A stretch of DNA of 64,000 nucleotides from positions 26,750 through 90,749 of the forward strand of contig CAZEWZ010000006.1 in NCBI GenBank assembly GCA_964516765.1, read 5' to 3'. Made by a program: the position numbers and the translations under genes. Origin of the DNA: CAZEWZ01 sp964516765 (GTDB lineage Bacteria > Bacteroidota > Bacteroidia > Flavobacteriales > UBA7430). The notes under the pieces are model-generated. The model was not told the DNA's origin and did no database searches. It saw nothing but the letters and a program-made list of their open reading frames with translations. This document shows, one piece after another, positions 7,671 to 17,504 of the stretch (position 1 is the stretch's first letter; each line of letters begins with the position of its first letter).

Positions 7671-9758
7671 TCAATAAGCCCCGTATTTTTTTGCATCTTC
7701 AGGATCAGATTCAATCTGCTTAAAATCTGTTCTACGATTCATTTGGTGAGCTCTTTCTTGTAGTCTCCTTGATTTAAGACCTAAAATGAACTCTTCTGTC
7801 AATACATCTCCTACTTTCAGTCCGTTTCGGTCTTCTAAAAGAACAATAGGTTCAATTTCCCCCATTCCGATTGCTTCCAATCTGGATGCATCAATACCTT
7901 TAGATATTAGATATTCTACACATGCATCAGCTCTTTTTTGAGATAATTCCTGATTAAACTCTTCCCCACTTCGAAAATCAGTATGCGAACGAAGTTGAAT
8001 TCTTAAATCCATATTTGTTTCTAATACTTCAGTTAAATAATCTAAATCTTTTTGAGCCATAGGACGTAATTCTGAACTTCCTAAATCATATTCAATCTGA
8101 GGAAGAATAATTGGAAGTCTGTATAGCTCTAATGATAGGTCTATAGCAATCTTATAGAGAAATCCTTCATCAGTAGTTTCAAAATCATTGATACTTAAAT
8201 CCTGAGTAGTAACTGTATCAAAGACGGTTACATAAGTGTCTTTTGTAAATGTAACCTCGTACTCAACTCCTTGTTTAATCGCTTCATCGCCAAAATCGAA
8301 GAAACCATTTTTATTTGTCAGAGCATCAAAAGTAGTTCCATCTGAGCCCTCAAGATGAATAGAAACACCTAGTAACGGATCAGTTGTTTCAATATCTTGT
8401 AAAACTCCTTCCATAACAAATTTTAAATCAGAAAGTTTTACATCATAAATATCATCTCCTCCACGACCTCCCTTTCTATTGGAAGTGAAAAGGCCATTTA
8501 TAGCGTCTTTTCCTGAAAATATTATCCCAAAATCGTCATAAGAAGAATTTATTGGAAATTTCATATTTTTAACTTTACCATATTGACCGCTTGGTCTCTT
8601 TTTAGCTCTAAAAAGATCGAAGCCACCCATTCCAATATGACCATCTGATGCAAAAAATAGGGTTCCATCATTATGAACAAATGGTGAGATTTCCTTTCCA
8701 GAGGAATTTACTTCTGGCCCGAGATTAACAGGCTCACTCCATGCGTCATTTCTCTTGTTATACTCAGACATCCAAACATCAAACTCACCATATCCTCCAG
8801 GCATATCAGAAACAAAATACAAGACTTTCTGGTCGGGTGAAAGACAAGGATAAATAACCATATAGTTTGAATCTATAGGAATACTAATTTCTAATGGTTC
8901 TCCCCAAGCTCCACCTTTCTTTGTTGTTGTGTATATTTTTGGTGCATTAAACTGATTTTTTTGTTTAATGGACCGGTTAAAATACATAAGATTTCCACGT
9001 TCGTTCAAAGCAACAGCACCTTCATCAAATTTGGTGTTAATTAAATCATCATCATCCAAAAAGTCACCTAAAGGCATTGGATCGTTCCATTTGATTTTAG
9101 CTTTTTTCTTAGTACCTCTTTTCTTTTTATCTTCCTTAATATCAGTTACCCAAATATCAGTAAAGTATTGACCTGTCTGAGCACTTATCCTTCTACCTTT
9201 AACTCCTTTTCGTGCTGTTGTAAATAAGATTTCATTATAGTCGTTATTCCCATAGGAAGGCATACTATCATCTTGTTTAGAGTTGATAGATTTCATGTTA
9301 GAAACAGCATATCTTGATGGATTAGCCTCCCAATCGATTGCCATTTGACAGGCAAGTATATATTCTGCAGATCTTTCATCTTCTGGCACTTTTTCAGAAT
9401 AGGATTCAAAAGACTTAATAGCGTCTTCATACTTTCCAACATTCCTCTGCATCATTCCTAAATATAAAATAGCTATGGGATCATCGAAGCGCATTTTTAT
9501 GGTACGTTTGTAATAACTTTCGGCTTGGCGATAGTTTCCAATTCTTCTTGCACACTCTGCTAATCGGAAACTCATTTGAATTTTTTGAGTCTTGTCGGAT
9601 GACTTTGAGTAGGCTCGTTTATAAAAATCCATCGCCTTATGAAATTCATATTGGTCAAAAGCAATATCTGCTTTTTTCAGATTTTTACCTTGAGCAAATG
9701 AGCTCATTGAAAACTGAAATGTAAATATAAATAATAATACTATTTTAGTAAATCTCAT
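7671..9758 (-). CDS. PorE-like OmpA-family protein (TPR - PD40 propeller - CarboxypepD_reg - OmpA)
   Basis: A 695-residue periplasmic or outer-membrane-linked protein. After a signal peptide (about 1-23, ending SFAQG) come TPR helices (about 25-130), a WD40/PD40 beta-propeller (about 165-440, with repeats such as YPCLSPDQKVLYFVSDMPGG), a carboxypeptidase regulatory-like domain (about 450-530) and a C-terminal OmpA domain whose peptidoglycan-binding helix reads NQELSQKRADACVEYLISKG. This order is that of PorE, the type IX secretion component that tethers the T9SS to peptidoglycan. Because Bacteroidota often have several paralogues of this architecture, assignment as the T9SS PorE is likely but not proven. 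It stands alone, with a strong terminator downstream. Confidence 0.85.
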   Translation of the reverse strand: MRFTKIVLLFIFTFQFSMSSFAQGKNLKKADIAFDQYEFHKAMDFYKRAYSKSSDKTQKIQMSFRLAECARRIGNYRQAESYYKRTIKMRFDDPIAILYLGMMQRNVGKYEDAIKSFESYSEKVPEDERSAEYILACQMAIDWEANPSRYAVSNMKSINSKQDDSMPSYGNNDYNEILFTTARKGVKGRRISAQTGQYFTDIWVTDIKEDKKKRGTKKKAKIKWNDPMPLGDFLDDDDLINTKFDEGAVALNERGNLMYFNRSIKQKNQFNAPKIYTTTKKGGAWGEPLEISIPIDSNYMVIYPCLSPDQKVLYFVSDMPGGYGEFDVWMSEYNKRNDAWSEPVNLGPEVNSSGKEISPFVHNDGTLFFASDGHIGMGGFDLFRAKKRPSGQYGKVKNMKFPINSSYDDFGIIFSGKDAINGLFTSNRKGGRGGDDIYDVKLSDLKFVMEGVLQDIETTDPLLGVSIHLEGSDGTTFDALTNKNGFFDFGDEAIKQGVEYEVTFTKDTYVTVFDTVTTQDLSINDFETTDEGFLYKIAIDLSLELYRLPIILPQIEYDLGSSELRPMAQKDLDYLTEVLETNMDLRIQLRSHTDFRSGEEFNQELSQKRADACVEYLISKGIDASRLEAIGMGEIEPIVLLEDRNGLKVGDVLTEEFILGLKSRRLQERAHQMNRRTDFKQIESDPEDAKKYGAY

Positions 9759-9898
9759 TGGATCAAATTAATGAGTTCTTAATATCCTAATTCCTTGTAA
9801 TTGCTTCTAAAGAATGCTAAAGTAGATAAAAATACAGCAAATAAAAAACGTTGAACACTTGGATGTTCTTTTAATTATCTAACAAAAAAAAATTAAAT

Positions 9899-9930
9899 AT
9901 TAAAAGGCACCCAAAAGGATACTTTTTAAT
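9899..9930 (-). terminator. Probable intrinsic terminator of glnA
   Basis: The minus-strand transcript can fold ATTAAAAAGTATCC with GGGTGCCTTTTAAT around a TTTT loop. Pairing needs two G-U wobbles that exist only in the minus-strand RNA, which agrees with termination of the minus-strand glutamine synthetase gene ending at 9935. Confidence 0.6.
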
Positions 9931-9934
9931 CTAA

Positions 9935-10948
9935 TTATTTATCAATATATGCTGACTTGACTGTCTTCACAATGATACCAGCAATCTTATATGGATCGCC
10001 ATTAGAGGCAGGTCTTCGATCTTCTAACCAACCTTTCCAGCCATTTTCTACAGTAATTATTGGAATTCTAATAGAAGCACCTCTATCTGACACTCCAAAA
10101 CTAAAATCATGAATAGAAGCTGTTTCATGCAAACCAGTCAAGCGTTGGTCATTAAAGGCGCCGTAAACAGCAATATGCTCTTTAACAACTGATCTGAAAG
10201 ACTCACATACAGACTCATATACTTTCTTTGAGCCGCAAGTTCTCAAAAGTGTATTGGAAAAATTGGCATGCATTCCTGAACCATTCCAATCTCCTTTAAT
10301 AGGTTTGGGATGATATTCAATATAGTATCCATATTTCTCTGACAATCGATCTAGAAGATAACGAGCAATCCAGAGCTCATCTCCTGCAAGCTTGGCTCCT
10401 TTTGCAAACAACTGAAATTCCCATTGCCCAGAAGCAACTTCTTGATTAATTCCTTCAAAATTAATCCCAGCATCGATGCATAAATCTGCATGTTCTTCAA
10501 CAAAATCTCTTCCATGAGTATTTCTCCCACCAACAGAGCAATAGTACATACCTTGTGGACCTGGATAACCTCCTACTGGAAAACCAAGAGGTAACTGAGT
10601 TTCAGTGTCCATTATAAAATATTCTTGCTCAAAACCAAACCAGAAATCATTATCACCATCATCAATCTCAGATCTACCGTTTGAAGAATGAGGTGTTCCA
10701 TCGGCATTCAATACTTCCGTCATAACCAAAAAGCCATTTATTCGCTCTGGGTCTGGAAAAATAGCAACAGGTTTAAGCAAACAGTCTGAAGAACTACCCT
10801 CAGCCTGCCTAGTAGAACTTCCATCGAAAGACCAAACTGGGCAATCATCTATTTTTCCACTGAAGTTTTCTAGAATTTTAGTCTTGCTTCTCATGTTTTG
10901 GGTTGGCAAATAACCATCGAGCCAGATGTACTCTAATTTTGATTTCAT
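9935..10948 (-). CDS. glnA: Glutamine synthetase, type II (eukaryote-like GSII)
   Basis: Makes glutamine from glutamate, ammonia and ATP in the cytoplasm. The short 337-residue form and the segments WSFDGSSTRQAEGSSSD, FGFEQEYFIMD and KGDWNGSGMHANFS identify the GSII class rather than the roughly 470-residue GSI or 700-residue GSIII; the late RGASIRIP and EDRRPASN segments are the nucleotide and glutamate site. The start at 10948 gives MKSKLEYIWLDGYLPTQNMR, the normal GSII N-terminus; an upstream in-frame ATG at 10984 would add 12 unsupported residues. No adenylylation site is expected in this class. It is a monocistronic minus-strand gene with its own terminator. Confidence 0.94.
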   Translation of the reverse strand: MKSKLEYIWLDGYLPTQNMRSKTKILENFSGKIDDCPVWSFDGSSTRQAEGSSSDCLLKPVAIFPDPERINGFLVMTEVLNADGTPHSSNGRSEIDDGDNDFWFGFEQEYFIMDTETQLPLGFPVGGYPGPQGMYYCSVGGRNTHGRDFVEEHADLCIDAGINFEGINQEVASGQWEFQLFAKGAKLAGDELWIARYLLDRLSEKYGYYIEYHPKPIKGDWNGSGMHANFSNTLLRTCGSKKVYESVCESFRSVVKEHIAVYGAFNDQRLTGLHETASIHDFSFGVSDRGASIRIPIITVENGWKGWLEDRRPASNGDPYKIAGIIVKTVKSAYIDK

Positions 10949-11052
10949 AAGAACAAAGAATTTAAAATTATTTAACGATAACAAATTAAAACATTTTCAA
11001 AAAAATGAATCTAAATAATTAAGGGAAACTTTTCAACAAAAAAATATACTTT

Positions 11053-11991
11053 TCAAGAAATTAGAATGATTGTTAGAAAAATAAAATAGGAAGCAAGCAA
11101 GAAAAATCCTTTTACTCGTCCTATTGAAGAGGTCCTTCCAAAAATCATCATAAGAAAAAGTAGTAATGACAATCCTAACATCCACAAAAAATCAAAATTT
11201 AATAGATTAAGATCTACACATGCTATGGGCTGAATCATAGAAGTAACCCCCAAGACAGCGAAAATATTAAAAATATTTGAGCCGATTAAATTCCCAACTG
11301 AAAGACCATTCTCATTTTTGTAAGCAGCTATAATAGAAGTAGATAATTCCGGAACTGACGTCCCAAATGAAATAACAGAGACAGAAATCACTCGCTCAGT
11401 GATACCAAAATCTCGGGCAATCTCAACGGATGCATCAATCAAAAAATGAGACCCAAAATACAAACTAAGTGCACCTAGAATTAAATAAAATAGAAGAAGG
11501 AAGATAGGTATCTGTTCAGTATTGGATTTAGTTTGGGAGGAAATCACATTCCAATTGCGGTGAATTAAATAAGTAGTAAGTAGAACTAAAAGAAAAACAA
11601 AAATCGTGCCTTCGACAAAACTTATCATGGACTGTGTGTAAAGAAAAATTCCACATAAAACAGAAGCAAAAATCATTACAGGAACATCGAAAGAGTAAAG
11701 TCGCTTATCAAAACTCAAAGGGAAAATACAAGCAGTAAAACCAAGAACTAGAGATAAATTAGCAATATTTGATCCAATTACATTCCCGATTGCAATATCT
11801 GAGTATCCACTTAGTGCAGCATAAATACTAACAATTAATTCTGGAGCAGAAGTGGCAAAAGAGACTACTGTTAATCCAACAACGACCATTGAAATATGAT
11901 ACCTCAATGCAAGGGAAACAGAGCCTTTGACTAAAAAATTACCCCCTAAAATCAGAATAATAAAACCAATAATTAATTTAAAAAAATCCAC
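11053..11991 (-). CDS. Calcium/sodium antiporter (CaCA family, YrbG-like)
   Basis: Integral inner-membrane protein of 312 residues with about ten predicted membrane spans. Two inverted alpha-repeats are visible: SFATSAPELIVSIYAA followed by IGNVIGSNIANLSLVLG in the first half, and SFGTSVPELSTSIIAA followed by VGNLIGSNIFNIFAVLG in the second; the acidic residues of the two SAPE/SVPE motifs bind the cation. Family members exchange Na+ (or H+) against Ca2+. The start codon is GTG at 11991, directly after the tatA stop, so translation is probably coupled to tatA. Confidence 0.92.
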   Translation of the reverse strand: MDFFKLIIGFIILILGGNFLVKGSVSLALRYHISMVVVGLTVVSFATSAPELIVSIYAALSGYSDIAIGNVIGSNIANLSLVLGFTACIFPLSFDKRLYSFDVPVMIFASVLCGIFLYTQSMISFVEGTIFVFLLVLLTTYLIHRNWNVISSQTKSNTEQIPIFLLLFYLILGALSLYFGSHFLIDASVEIARDFGITERVISVSVISFGTSVPELSTSIIAAYKNENGLSVGNLIGSNIFNIFAVLGVTSMIQPIACVDLNLLNFDFLWMLGLSLLLFLMMIFGRTSSIGRVKGFFLLASYFIFLTIILIS

Positions 11992-12279
11992 TTACTTGAT
12001 TTTAATATTTTTATTAAGTTCTCTCTTTACTGACTGTGTCAATTTTTCAGCTACTTCTAACTGCTTATTTACATCTTCGTGAACTTGACTGTCTATAGAA
12101 CTAGCATGAATTTCTCTTTTAATATCATTACCAGCATCTTTAACTTTACGAATAGTTTTTGCTAACGAACGAGCAAATCCAGGTATTTTTTCTGGACCAA
12201 AAAGCAAAAGGCCAACCAAAGCAATCAATAAAAATTCTCCTGTTCCAAGAAAATTTAAAAATAAATAGAAATTCATCAT
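11992..12279 (-). CDS. tatA: Sec-independent protein translocase subunit TatA/TatB
   Basis: A 95-residue single-span membrane protein. The N-terminal hydrophobic segment GEFLLIALVGLLLFGPEKIP (about residues 14-33), with its FGP hinge, is followed by an amphipathic helix (FARSLAKTIRKVKDAGND) and a charged tail, the classic TatA/E/B plan. With TatC it forms the twin-arginine translocon, which exports folded proteins; tatC is not in this window. Whether it acts as TatA or TatB cannot be separated by sequence in this phylum. The antiporter gene follows immediately. Confidence 0.92.
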   Translation of the reverse strand: MMNFYLFLNFLGTGEFLLIALVGLLLFGPEKIPGFARSLAKTIRKVKDAGNDIKREIHASSIDSQVHEDVNKQLEVAEKLTQSVKRELNKNIKIK

Positions 12280-12285
12280 TTAGTA

Positions 12286-12318
12286 AAAATAAAAAAAGTC
12301 CCGCACATGCAGGACTTA
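12286..12318 (-). terminator. Intrinsic terminator of secDF
   Basis: Arms AAGTCC (12297-12302) and GGACTT (12312-12317) enclose a smaller GCA/TGC pairing. On the minus strand the stem is followed by a T-run. It sits 24 bp after the secDF stop and before tatA, so secDF and tatA are probably separate transcripts. Confidence 0.85.
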
Positions 12319-12341
12319 AATTCATAGTTTAATATAAAATT

Positions 12342-15185
12342 TTATTTTTCAATATCATCCTGAAGGGTGTCAAACATAATTGGAGTAGCAATGAACAATG
12401 AGGAATATGTTCCAACAATAACTCCAATCATAAGCGCAAACATAAATCCTCGAATCACTTCGCCTCCGAATAAGAAAATAACTAATAACACAAAGAAAGT
12501 AGTAAGAGAGGTGTTGATTGTTCTACTTAAGGTACTATTAAGCGCAGCATTTACAACATCTTCACGTGTACCTTTTTTAGTTCCGAAGAACTCTCTAATT
12601 CTATCAAAAACTACAACAGTATCATTTAATGAGTACCCTATTACAGTTAGAATTGCCGCGATAAATGCTTGATCGATTTCGAGTGAAAATGGCAATCTAC
12701 CGTAAAGTATTGAGAAAACTGCCAATACGATCAATACATCATGGAATACAGCAACAACTGCCCCTACAGAGTAGGATAATTTTCGGAATCTTATTAGAAT
12801 ATACAAAAAGATTACCAACAACGAGAAGATAACTGCCCAAACAGCAGATTGCTTAATATCATCTGCAATTGTAGGCCCAACCAATTGAGAACTCATCACC
12901 TCGTAATTTCCATCTAAGGTTATTAATCCTTGATCCAATTTTGCTCTGACCAAATCATCAGAACCTTTTTCGTCGATCATATATTTCGTCGTAATCTTTA
13001 CTTGGTTGGCTTTCCCAAAAGTTTTCACCTCAGGTGCTGTTTCAAATGGACTTGCCAATGCAGAACGAACTTCTTGTGTCACTACATCTTGATCAAAACG
13101 GACAACGAAGTTTCTTCCACCCTTAAAGTCAACTCCCTGATTTAGACCTCTAGTTGCCAATGACGCAATTCCTAAACAGACTAGAATGAAAGAGAACATA
13201 TAGGCAGCCTTTCTTTTTGAAAGAAATGATATAGTTGAGTTAGCAAACCAATTTTCGGTCACTTTGGAGGAAAACTTGATAGACTTTTTGGAAGCCATTC
13301 GAGACTCAAACACTAACCGCGTAAGAAATATTGCAGCAAATAAAGATGTGATAATACCAATAATCAGTGTAGTCGCAAAACCTTTGATAGGACCTGTACC
13401 AAATGTATATAAAATAACTCCCGTGAGAAGTGTTGTGACGTTGGCATCAATAATTGCCGCATAAGCATTTTGGTAACCATCGGAAATCGCCAAACTCATT
13501 CCTTTACCCATTCGAAGTTCTTCACGAATACGTTCGTATATAAGTACATTGGCGTCCACAGCCATACCTATAGTTAAAACAATCCCAGCGATACCCGGGA
13601 GAGAAAGAACTGCACCTAAGGAAGCTAGTACACCAAAAATAAATAAGATATTTAATATGAGCGCGATATTTGCTGCGATACCAGCTGTTTGATAATAGAA
13701 AATCATGTAGAGCAAAACAATCAATAGAGCAATTGCAAAAGAAGTAAATCCGGAGCTAATAGCTTCTTTACCTAATGAAGGTCCAACAATTTCAGATTGA
13801 ATAATCTTAGCTGGAGCTGGCAATTTTCCTGCTTTTAAAATATTTGATAAATCTTCTGCTTCCTCAACAGTAAAGTTTCCGGAAATACTAGAACTCCCAT
13901 TTGGAATCACATCATTTACAGTAGGAAAAGAGTATACGAAGTCGTCAAGAACAATAGCAACTTGGCGGTCAATATTGTTTTCTGTAATTTTCTTCCACTT
14001 TTTAGCTCCTTCTGCATTCATTTTCATACTTACATTTACAGAACCTGTAGCATCAATTTGAGAATTGGCATCAATAATAACATCTCCACCAAGCTTTGGT
14101 TGATTATCTCTATTGGACTTAATAGCCACTAACTCGAGACCTACTTCTTCTCCCGAAACAACAAGAGACTTAGCAGACCATAAAAAAAGTGTATTTTTAA
14201 GGTCACCTGTCAATAGTGAAAGAACCTCTGGCTGCTTTAAAATTTTATTTACTCTAGCGGTATCTTCTGGAGAAACAACTCCAACTCTGGCACCAAATGC
14301 ATATTGACTAAATTGAACTAAATCTAAAAAAGGATTTCCTGAATTGATGTTCAGTGAATCCATAAATAATGAATCCATTTCTAGATCAGGTGTTCCTTGT
14401 ATCTCTTCCTCTGTTCTTAAAAGAGCATCCACATTAATTAAAAAATTTTGCATCGTCTGTACATTGGTTGTCTCCCAAAACTCAAGCTGAGCTGTACTTT
14501 GCAATAAGCGTTTCACTCGATCGTGATCTTTTACTCCTGGTAATTCGACTAGAATACGTCCTTCCTGTTCCAATTGCTGAATATTAGGCTGAACAACTCC
14601 AAATTTATCAATACGAGCTCGTAGTACGGAAAAGGCTCGATCAATGGCACCTTTTAATTCGGCTCTGATTACAGAAATAACATCTTTATCTGAAGCGTTT
14701 ACATCAAATTTCCCAACCATATTTCTGTGACCAAAAATACGTGGTGAGGATAAAAGAATATTAGTTTCATTTTTTTCATTCACTTCATTGAATGAACTAA
14801 CAAAATCATCAATATAATCTTTTTGAGAATCGCTTTGTTTCTTATTCGCAATGAAAATAGCCTCATTGAAAGTAGCATCAACAGAATTATTTGCAAGTAT
14901 TTTTAAGATATCTCCAACAGAGACCTCTAAGGTGACATTCATTCCTCCCTTAAGATCGAGTCCAAGATTCAACTCTTGTTCTTTACATTGTTTGTAGGTG
15001 TAGCCAAAATACAACACATCTGATGATACAGAATCCAAGTATGCTTGCTCCAACTGGTAATCACCGTTTGCATAAGTTTTCGCATCGGTTTCTACACTTT
15101 TTACCATCAAGGTAAATGCCAATTGATAGATGCAAATTAGTGCAAATACAGCGGCCAAAAATTTCGTAAATCCTTTATTGCGCAT
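12342..15185 (-). CDS. secDF: Fused protein translocase subunit SecDF
   Basis: RND-type membrane protein of 947 residues that uses the proton gradient to pull preproteins through SecYEG. The N-terminal half is SecD (first membrane span, large periplasmic domain with LGLDLKGGMNVTLEV, then five spans including GMAVDANVLIYERIREELRMG), and from about residue 655 the SecF half follows (first span, GLNQGVDFKGGRNFVVRF, and VIGYSLNDTVVVFDRIREF). Both halves keep the conserved D-x-N/D-x4-ERIREE / DRIREF membrane motif used in proton transfer. The single-chain form is usual in Bacteroidota. A well-spaced TTG / TATATTTG promoter lies just upstream, and a terminator closes the gene. Confidence 0.97.
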   Translation of the reverse strand: MRNKGFTKFLAAVFALICIYQLAFTLMVKSVETDAKTYANGDYQLEQAYLDSVSSDVLYFGYTYKQCKEQELNLGLDLKGGMNVTLEVSVGDILKILANNSVDATFNEAIFIANKKQSDSQKDYIDDFVSSFNEVNEKNETNILLSSPRIFGHRNMVGKFDVNASDKDVISVIRAELKGAIDRAFSVLRARIDKFGVVQPNIQQLEQEGRILVELPGVKDHDRVKRLLQSTAQLEFWETTNVQTMQNFLINVDALLRTEEEIQGTPDLEMDSLFMDSLNINSGNPFLDLVQFSQYAFGARVGVVSPEDTARVNKILKQPEVLSLLTGDLKNTLFLWSAKSLVVSGEEVGLELVAIKSNRDNQPKLGGDVIIDANSQIDATGSVNVSMKMNAEGAKKWKKITENNIDRQVAIVLDDFVYSFPTVNDVIPNGSSSISGNFTVEEAEDLSNILKAGKLPAPAKIIQSEIVGPSLGKEAISSGFTSFAIALLIVLLYMIFYYQTAGIAANIALILNILFIFGVLASLGAVLSLPGIAGIVLTIGMAVDANVLIYERIREELRMGKGMSLAISDGYQNAYAAIIDANVTTLLTGVILYTFGTGPIKGFATTLIIGIITSLFAAIFLTRLVFESRMASKKSIKFSSKVTENWFANSTISFLSKRKAAYMFSFILVCLGIASLATRGLNQGVDFKGGRNFVVRFDQDVVTQEVRSALASPFETAPEVKTFGKANQVKITTKYMIDEKGSDDLVRAKLDQGLITLDGNYEVMSSQLVGPTIADDIKQSAVWAVIFSLLVIFLYILIRFRKLSYSVGAVVAVFHDVLIVLAVFSILYGRLPFSLEIDQAFIAAILTVIGYSLNDTVVVFDRIREFFGTKKGTREDVVNAALNSTLSRTINTSLTTFFVLLVIFLFGGEVIRGFMFALMIGVIVGTYSSLFIATPIMFDTLQDDIEK

Positions 15186-15220
15186 ATCTATTTCTTTTGT
15201 GTAGTTTATTTTAAGGTGGA

Positions 15221-15251
15221 CAAATATAAACTTTCAATAAAATAAACACAA
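15221..15251 (-). promoter_or_regulatory. Bacteroidota-type promoter of secDF
   Basis: On the minus strand TTG (plus 15249-15251) is followed after 20 nt by TATATTTG (plus 15221-15228), an exact match to the TAnnTTTG -7 consensus with normal spacing. It ends 35 bp before the secDF start. Confidence 0.7.
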
Positions 15252-15337
15252 TTAATTTGAAGCTATTAATAAAATACTGTGGTACAATTCTTGTAAATTT
15301 GATAAATATATATACTAGTTTATCTTATAAAAAAAAA

Positions 15338-17503
15338 ATGAAACTATTTATTACTGTTTTATCAAGCTTTCTAATAGGGTTTAAAGGGTTTCCTCAAACA
15401 GACTTCTATCAGGCTCAAAATTTATCAGTCACCAAGCAAGGAATCAATATAATCAACCCTTGGGCAGGCGGCTTAAATGTTCCTCAAATGTCTCCCATTG
15501 ATTTAAATGGTGATCAACTGTTAGATCTTGTTATTTTTGACAAAAATGGGGATCAAATCAATTCATTTATCAACCATGGAACAGAGGGAATAGTAGATTA
15601 TCATTACGCTCCTAAATACAACATAAAATTCCCGGAAATAGAAGATTGGATTTTATTAAGAGATTACAATTGTGATAGTAGAATGGATATTTTCACATCA
15701 TTTAATGGAGGAATCAATGTTTATAAGAATACAATGACGAATAATGAGCTAAGTTTCGAGCTCATTCAAAAAGTTTATACTGACAGAGGCTCAGGAGAAA
15801 CTGACATGTATGTTAGCTCTGTGGACATTCCTCATATTGGCGACCTAGATGGTGATGGAGATCTAGATATTTTAACTTTCAGCATCATCGGAAGCCATGT
15901 AGAATGGCACAAAAATAATTCCATAGAAATTTTTGGAAATTGCGACAGTTTAAAATTTATTCTTGAAGACGATTGTTGGGGAGATTTTAGCGAGAACTTC
16001 TCAGATAACTCAGTTACTCTATATGATTGCGAAGCATTAAGACCCATTCACTTTGACAAAAAAGAAAATAATATAAAACACTCTGGTTCAACTGTCACAG
16101 CGATTGATTTGAATGGAGATTCTTATTTCGAACTGCTTCTCGGAGATGTGACATTCGACAATCTTGTAATGCTTGAAAATAGTGCTCCTGCAGCTTCCGC
16201 ACTTATGGTTAACCAAAACACACAATTTCCAAGTAGTTCGGAGAGTGTCAACATACCTAAATTTCCGGCAGCTTATTATTTTGATGTCAACAATGATAAT
16301 ATAAAAGACCTTATAGTATGCCCTAATGGAAATAACGTATCTACTAACCACAAGAATGTGTGGTATTATAAAAATGAATCCTTTTCTGAAGAAGTTAATT
16401 TAAACTTAATTCAAAAAGATGCCTTTGCAGACCAAATGATAGATGTAGGTGCTGGAGCCAATCCAGTATTCTTTGATTATAATAATGATGGCTTAATGGA
16501 TCTCATTGTAGCAAACTATGGGTATTATATTGAAGGAGGTAATTTTAATTCTCAACTAGCACTTTACAAAAATATTGGTACAGAAACTGCGCCAGAATTT
16601 GAATGGATTACAGACGATTATGCCGCCTTGGGTACTCTAAATTTCGACAATAATATTAGTCCTACTTTTGGAGATATTGACGGTGACAATGACTTAGATA
16701 TGTTGGTGGGAGATGCAAATGGAAAACTTCACCTTCTAAACAATATTCTAATTGATAATGAGTCAAACTTCTTTATCAATTCTATAGATTATTTTGATAT
16801 CGATGTGGGATCATTCGCTAGTCCTTTTCTGGTAGACCTTGACAGAGACAGCGATTTAGATTTAATTATTGGGTCCAGACAAGGGCAGATATATTATTAT
16901 GAAAACCAAGGTACTCCATACGAGCCAAATTTTATTTTATCAAATGAAATATTTGGAAACATAAATCTAATCGATCCTATATTTAATACCGCTTACACCA
17001 CCCCTAGAGTAATTGATACAGAAAATGGTTATGAACTTTTTGTCGGTACAGAAAAAGGATCTATTTACCATTACACGAATATTGACGACAATCTAATGGG
17101 TGAATTTCAAATAGTGAATGATTCAATCCTATTATATTCAAAAGGAATTCGAACTGCTCCTGCTGTTTACGATCTTGATAATGACGGGTTCAATGATATG
17201 CTTCTTGGGACATATACAGGTGGAATTCATCTATTGTGGGGAGGGGAAGATCCCTCATTACTATTAAAAAATCACGTCCAAAGAAATATAGATGTATTTC
17301 CAAATCCGAGCGAAGGAATTATACATATTGGCCATGCAGATTTGATCTCGGAAATAGAAATCTATTCTATTGAGGGTAAGTTATTTTATAAGGGACCTTC
17401 GCAGAATTATATTGATATATCTCATCTAACCGAGGGTATTTATTTGCTTCATGCAAAGAAAAAAATAGGAGGAAAATTATTTAGTAAAATTTGTATCTAC
17501 TAA
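15338..17503 (+). CDS. FG-GAP/VCBS repeat protein with type A T9SS sorting domain
   Basis: Secreted protein of 721 residues. It has a signal peptide (MKLFITVLSSFLIGFKGFPQ), repeated FG-GAP/VCBS blades carrying calcium-binding Asp loops such as DLDGDGDLDI, DIDGDNDLDM and DLDRDSDLDL, and a C-terminal sorting domain starting near VFPNPSEGIIHIG that directs export and surface attachment by the type IX system. The repeats suggest a seven-bladed, integrin-like propeller used in adhesion; the ligand is unknown. I start at the ATG at 15338 because it gives a proper signal peptide; an ATG at 15257 would add 27 residues ahead of it. A DCC-family gene starts 1 nt after its stop. Confidence 0.88.
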   Translation: MKLFITVLSSFLIGFKGFPQTDFYQAQNLSVTKQGINIINPWAGGLNVPQMSPIDLNGDQLLDLVIFDKNGDQINSFINHGTEGIVDYHYAPKYNIKFPEIEDWILLRDYNCDSRMDIFTSFNGGINVYKNTMTNNELSFELIQKVYTDRGSGETDMYVSSVDIPHIGDLDGDGDLDILTFSIIGSHVEWHKNNSIEIFGNCDSLKFILEDDCWGDFSENFSDNSVTLYDCEALRPIHFDKKENNIKHSGSTVTAIDLNGDSYFELLLGDVTFDNLVMLENSAPAASALMVNQNTQFPSSSESVNIPKFPAAYYFDVNNDNIKDLIVCPNGNNVSTNHKNVWYYKNESFSEEVNLNLIQKDAFADQMIDVGAGANPVFFDYNNDGLMDLIVANYGYYIEGGNFNSQLALYKNIGTETAPEFEWITDDYAALGTLNFDNNISPTFGDIDGDNDLDMLVGDANGKLHLLNNILIDNESNFFINSIDYFDIDVGSFASPFLVDLDRDSDLDLIIGSRQGQIYYYENQGTPYEPNFILSNEIFGNINLIDPIFNTAYTTPRVIDTENGYELFVGTEKGSIYHYTNIDDNLMGEFQIVNDSILLYSKGIRTAPAVYDLDNDGFNDMLLGTYTGGIHLLWGGEDPSLLLKNHVQRNIDVFPNPSEGIIHIGHADLISEIEIYSIEGKLFYKGPSQNYIDISHLTEGIYLLHAKKKIGGKLFSKICIY

Positions 17504-17504
17504 T

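Noticed and set aside
12367..14307. Plus-strand reading frames antisense to secDF
   Set aside because: They lie fully within secDF, have low-complexity composition and no recognisable domains.
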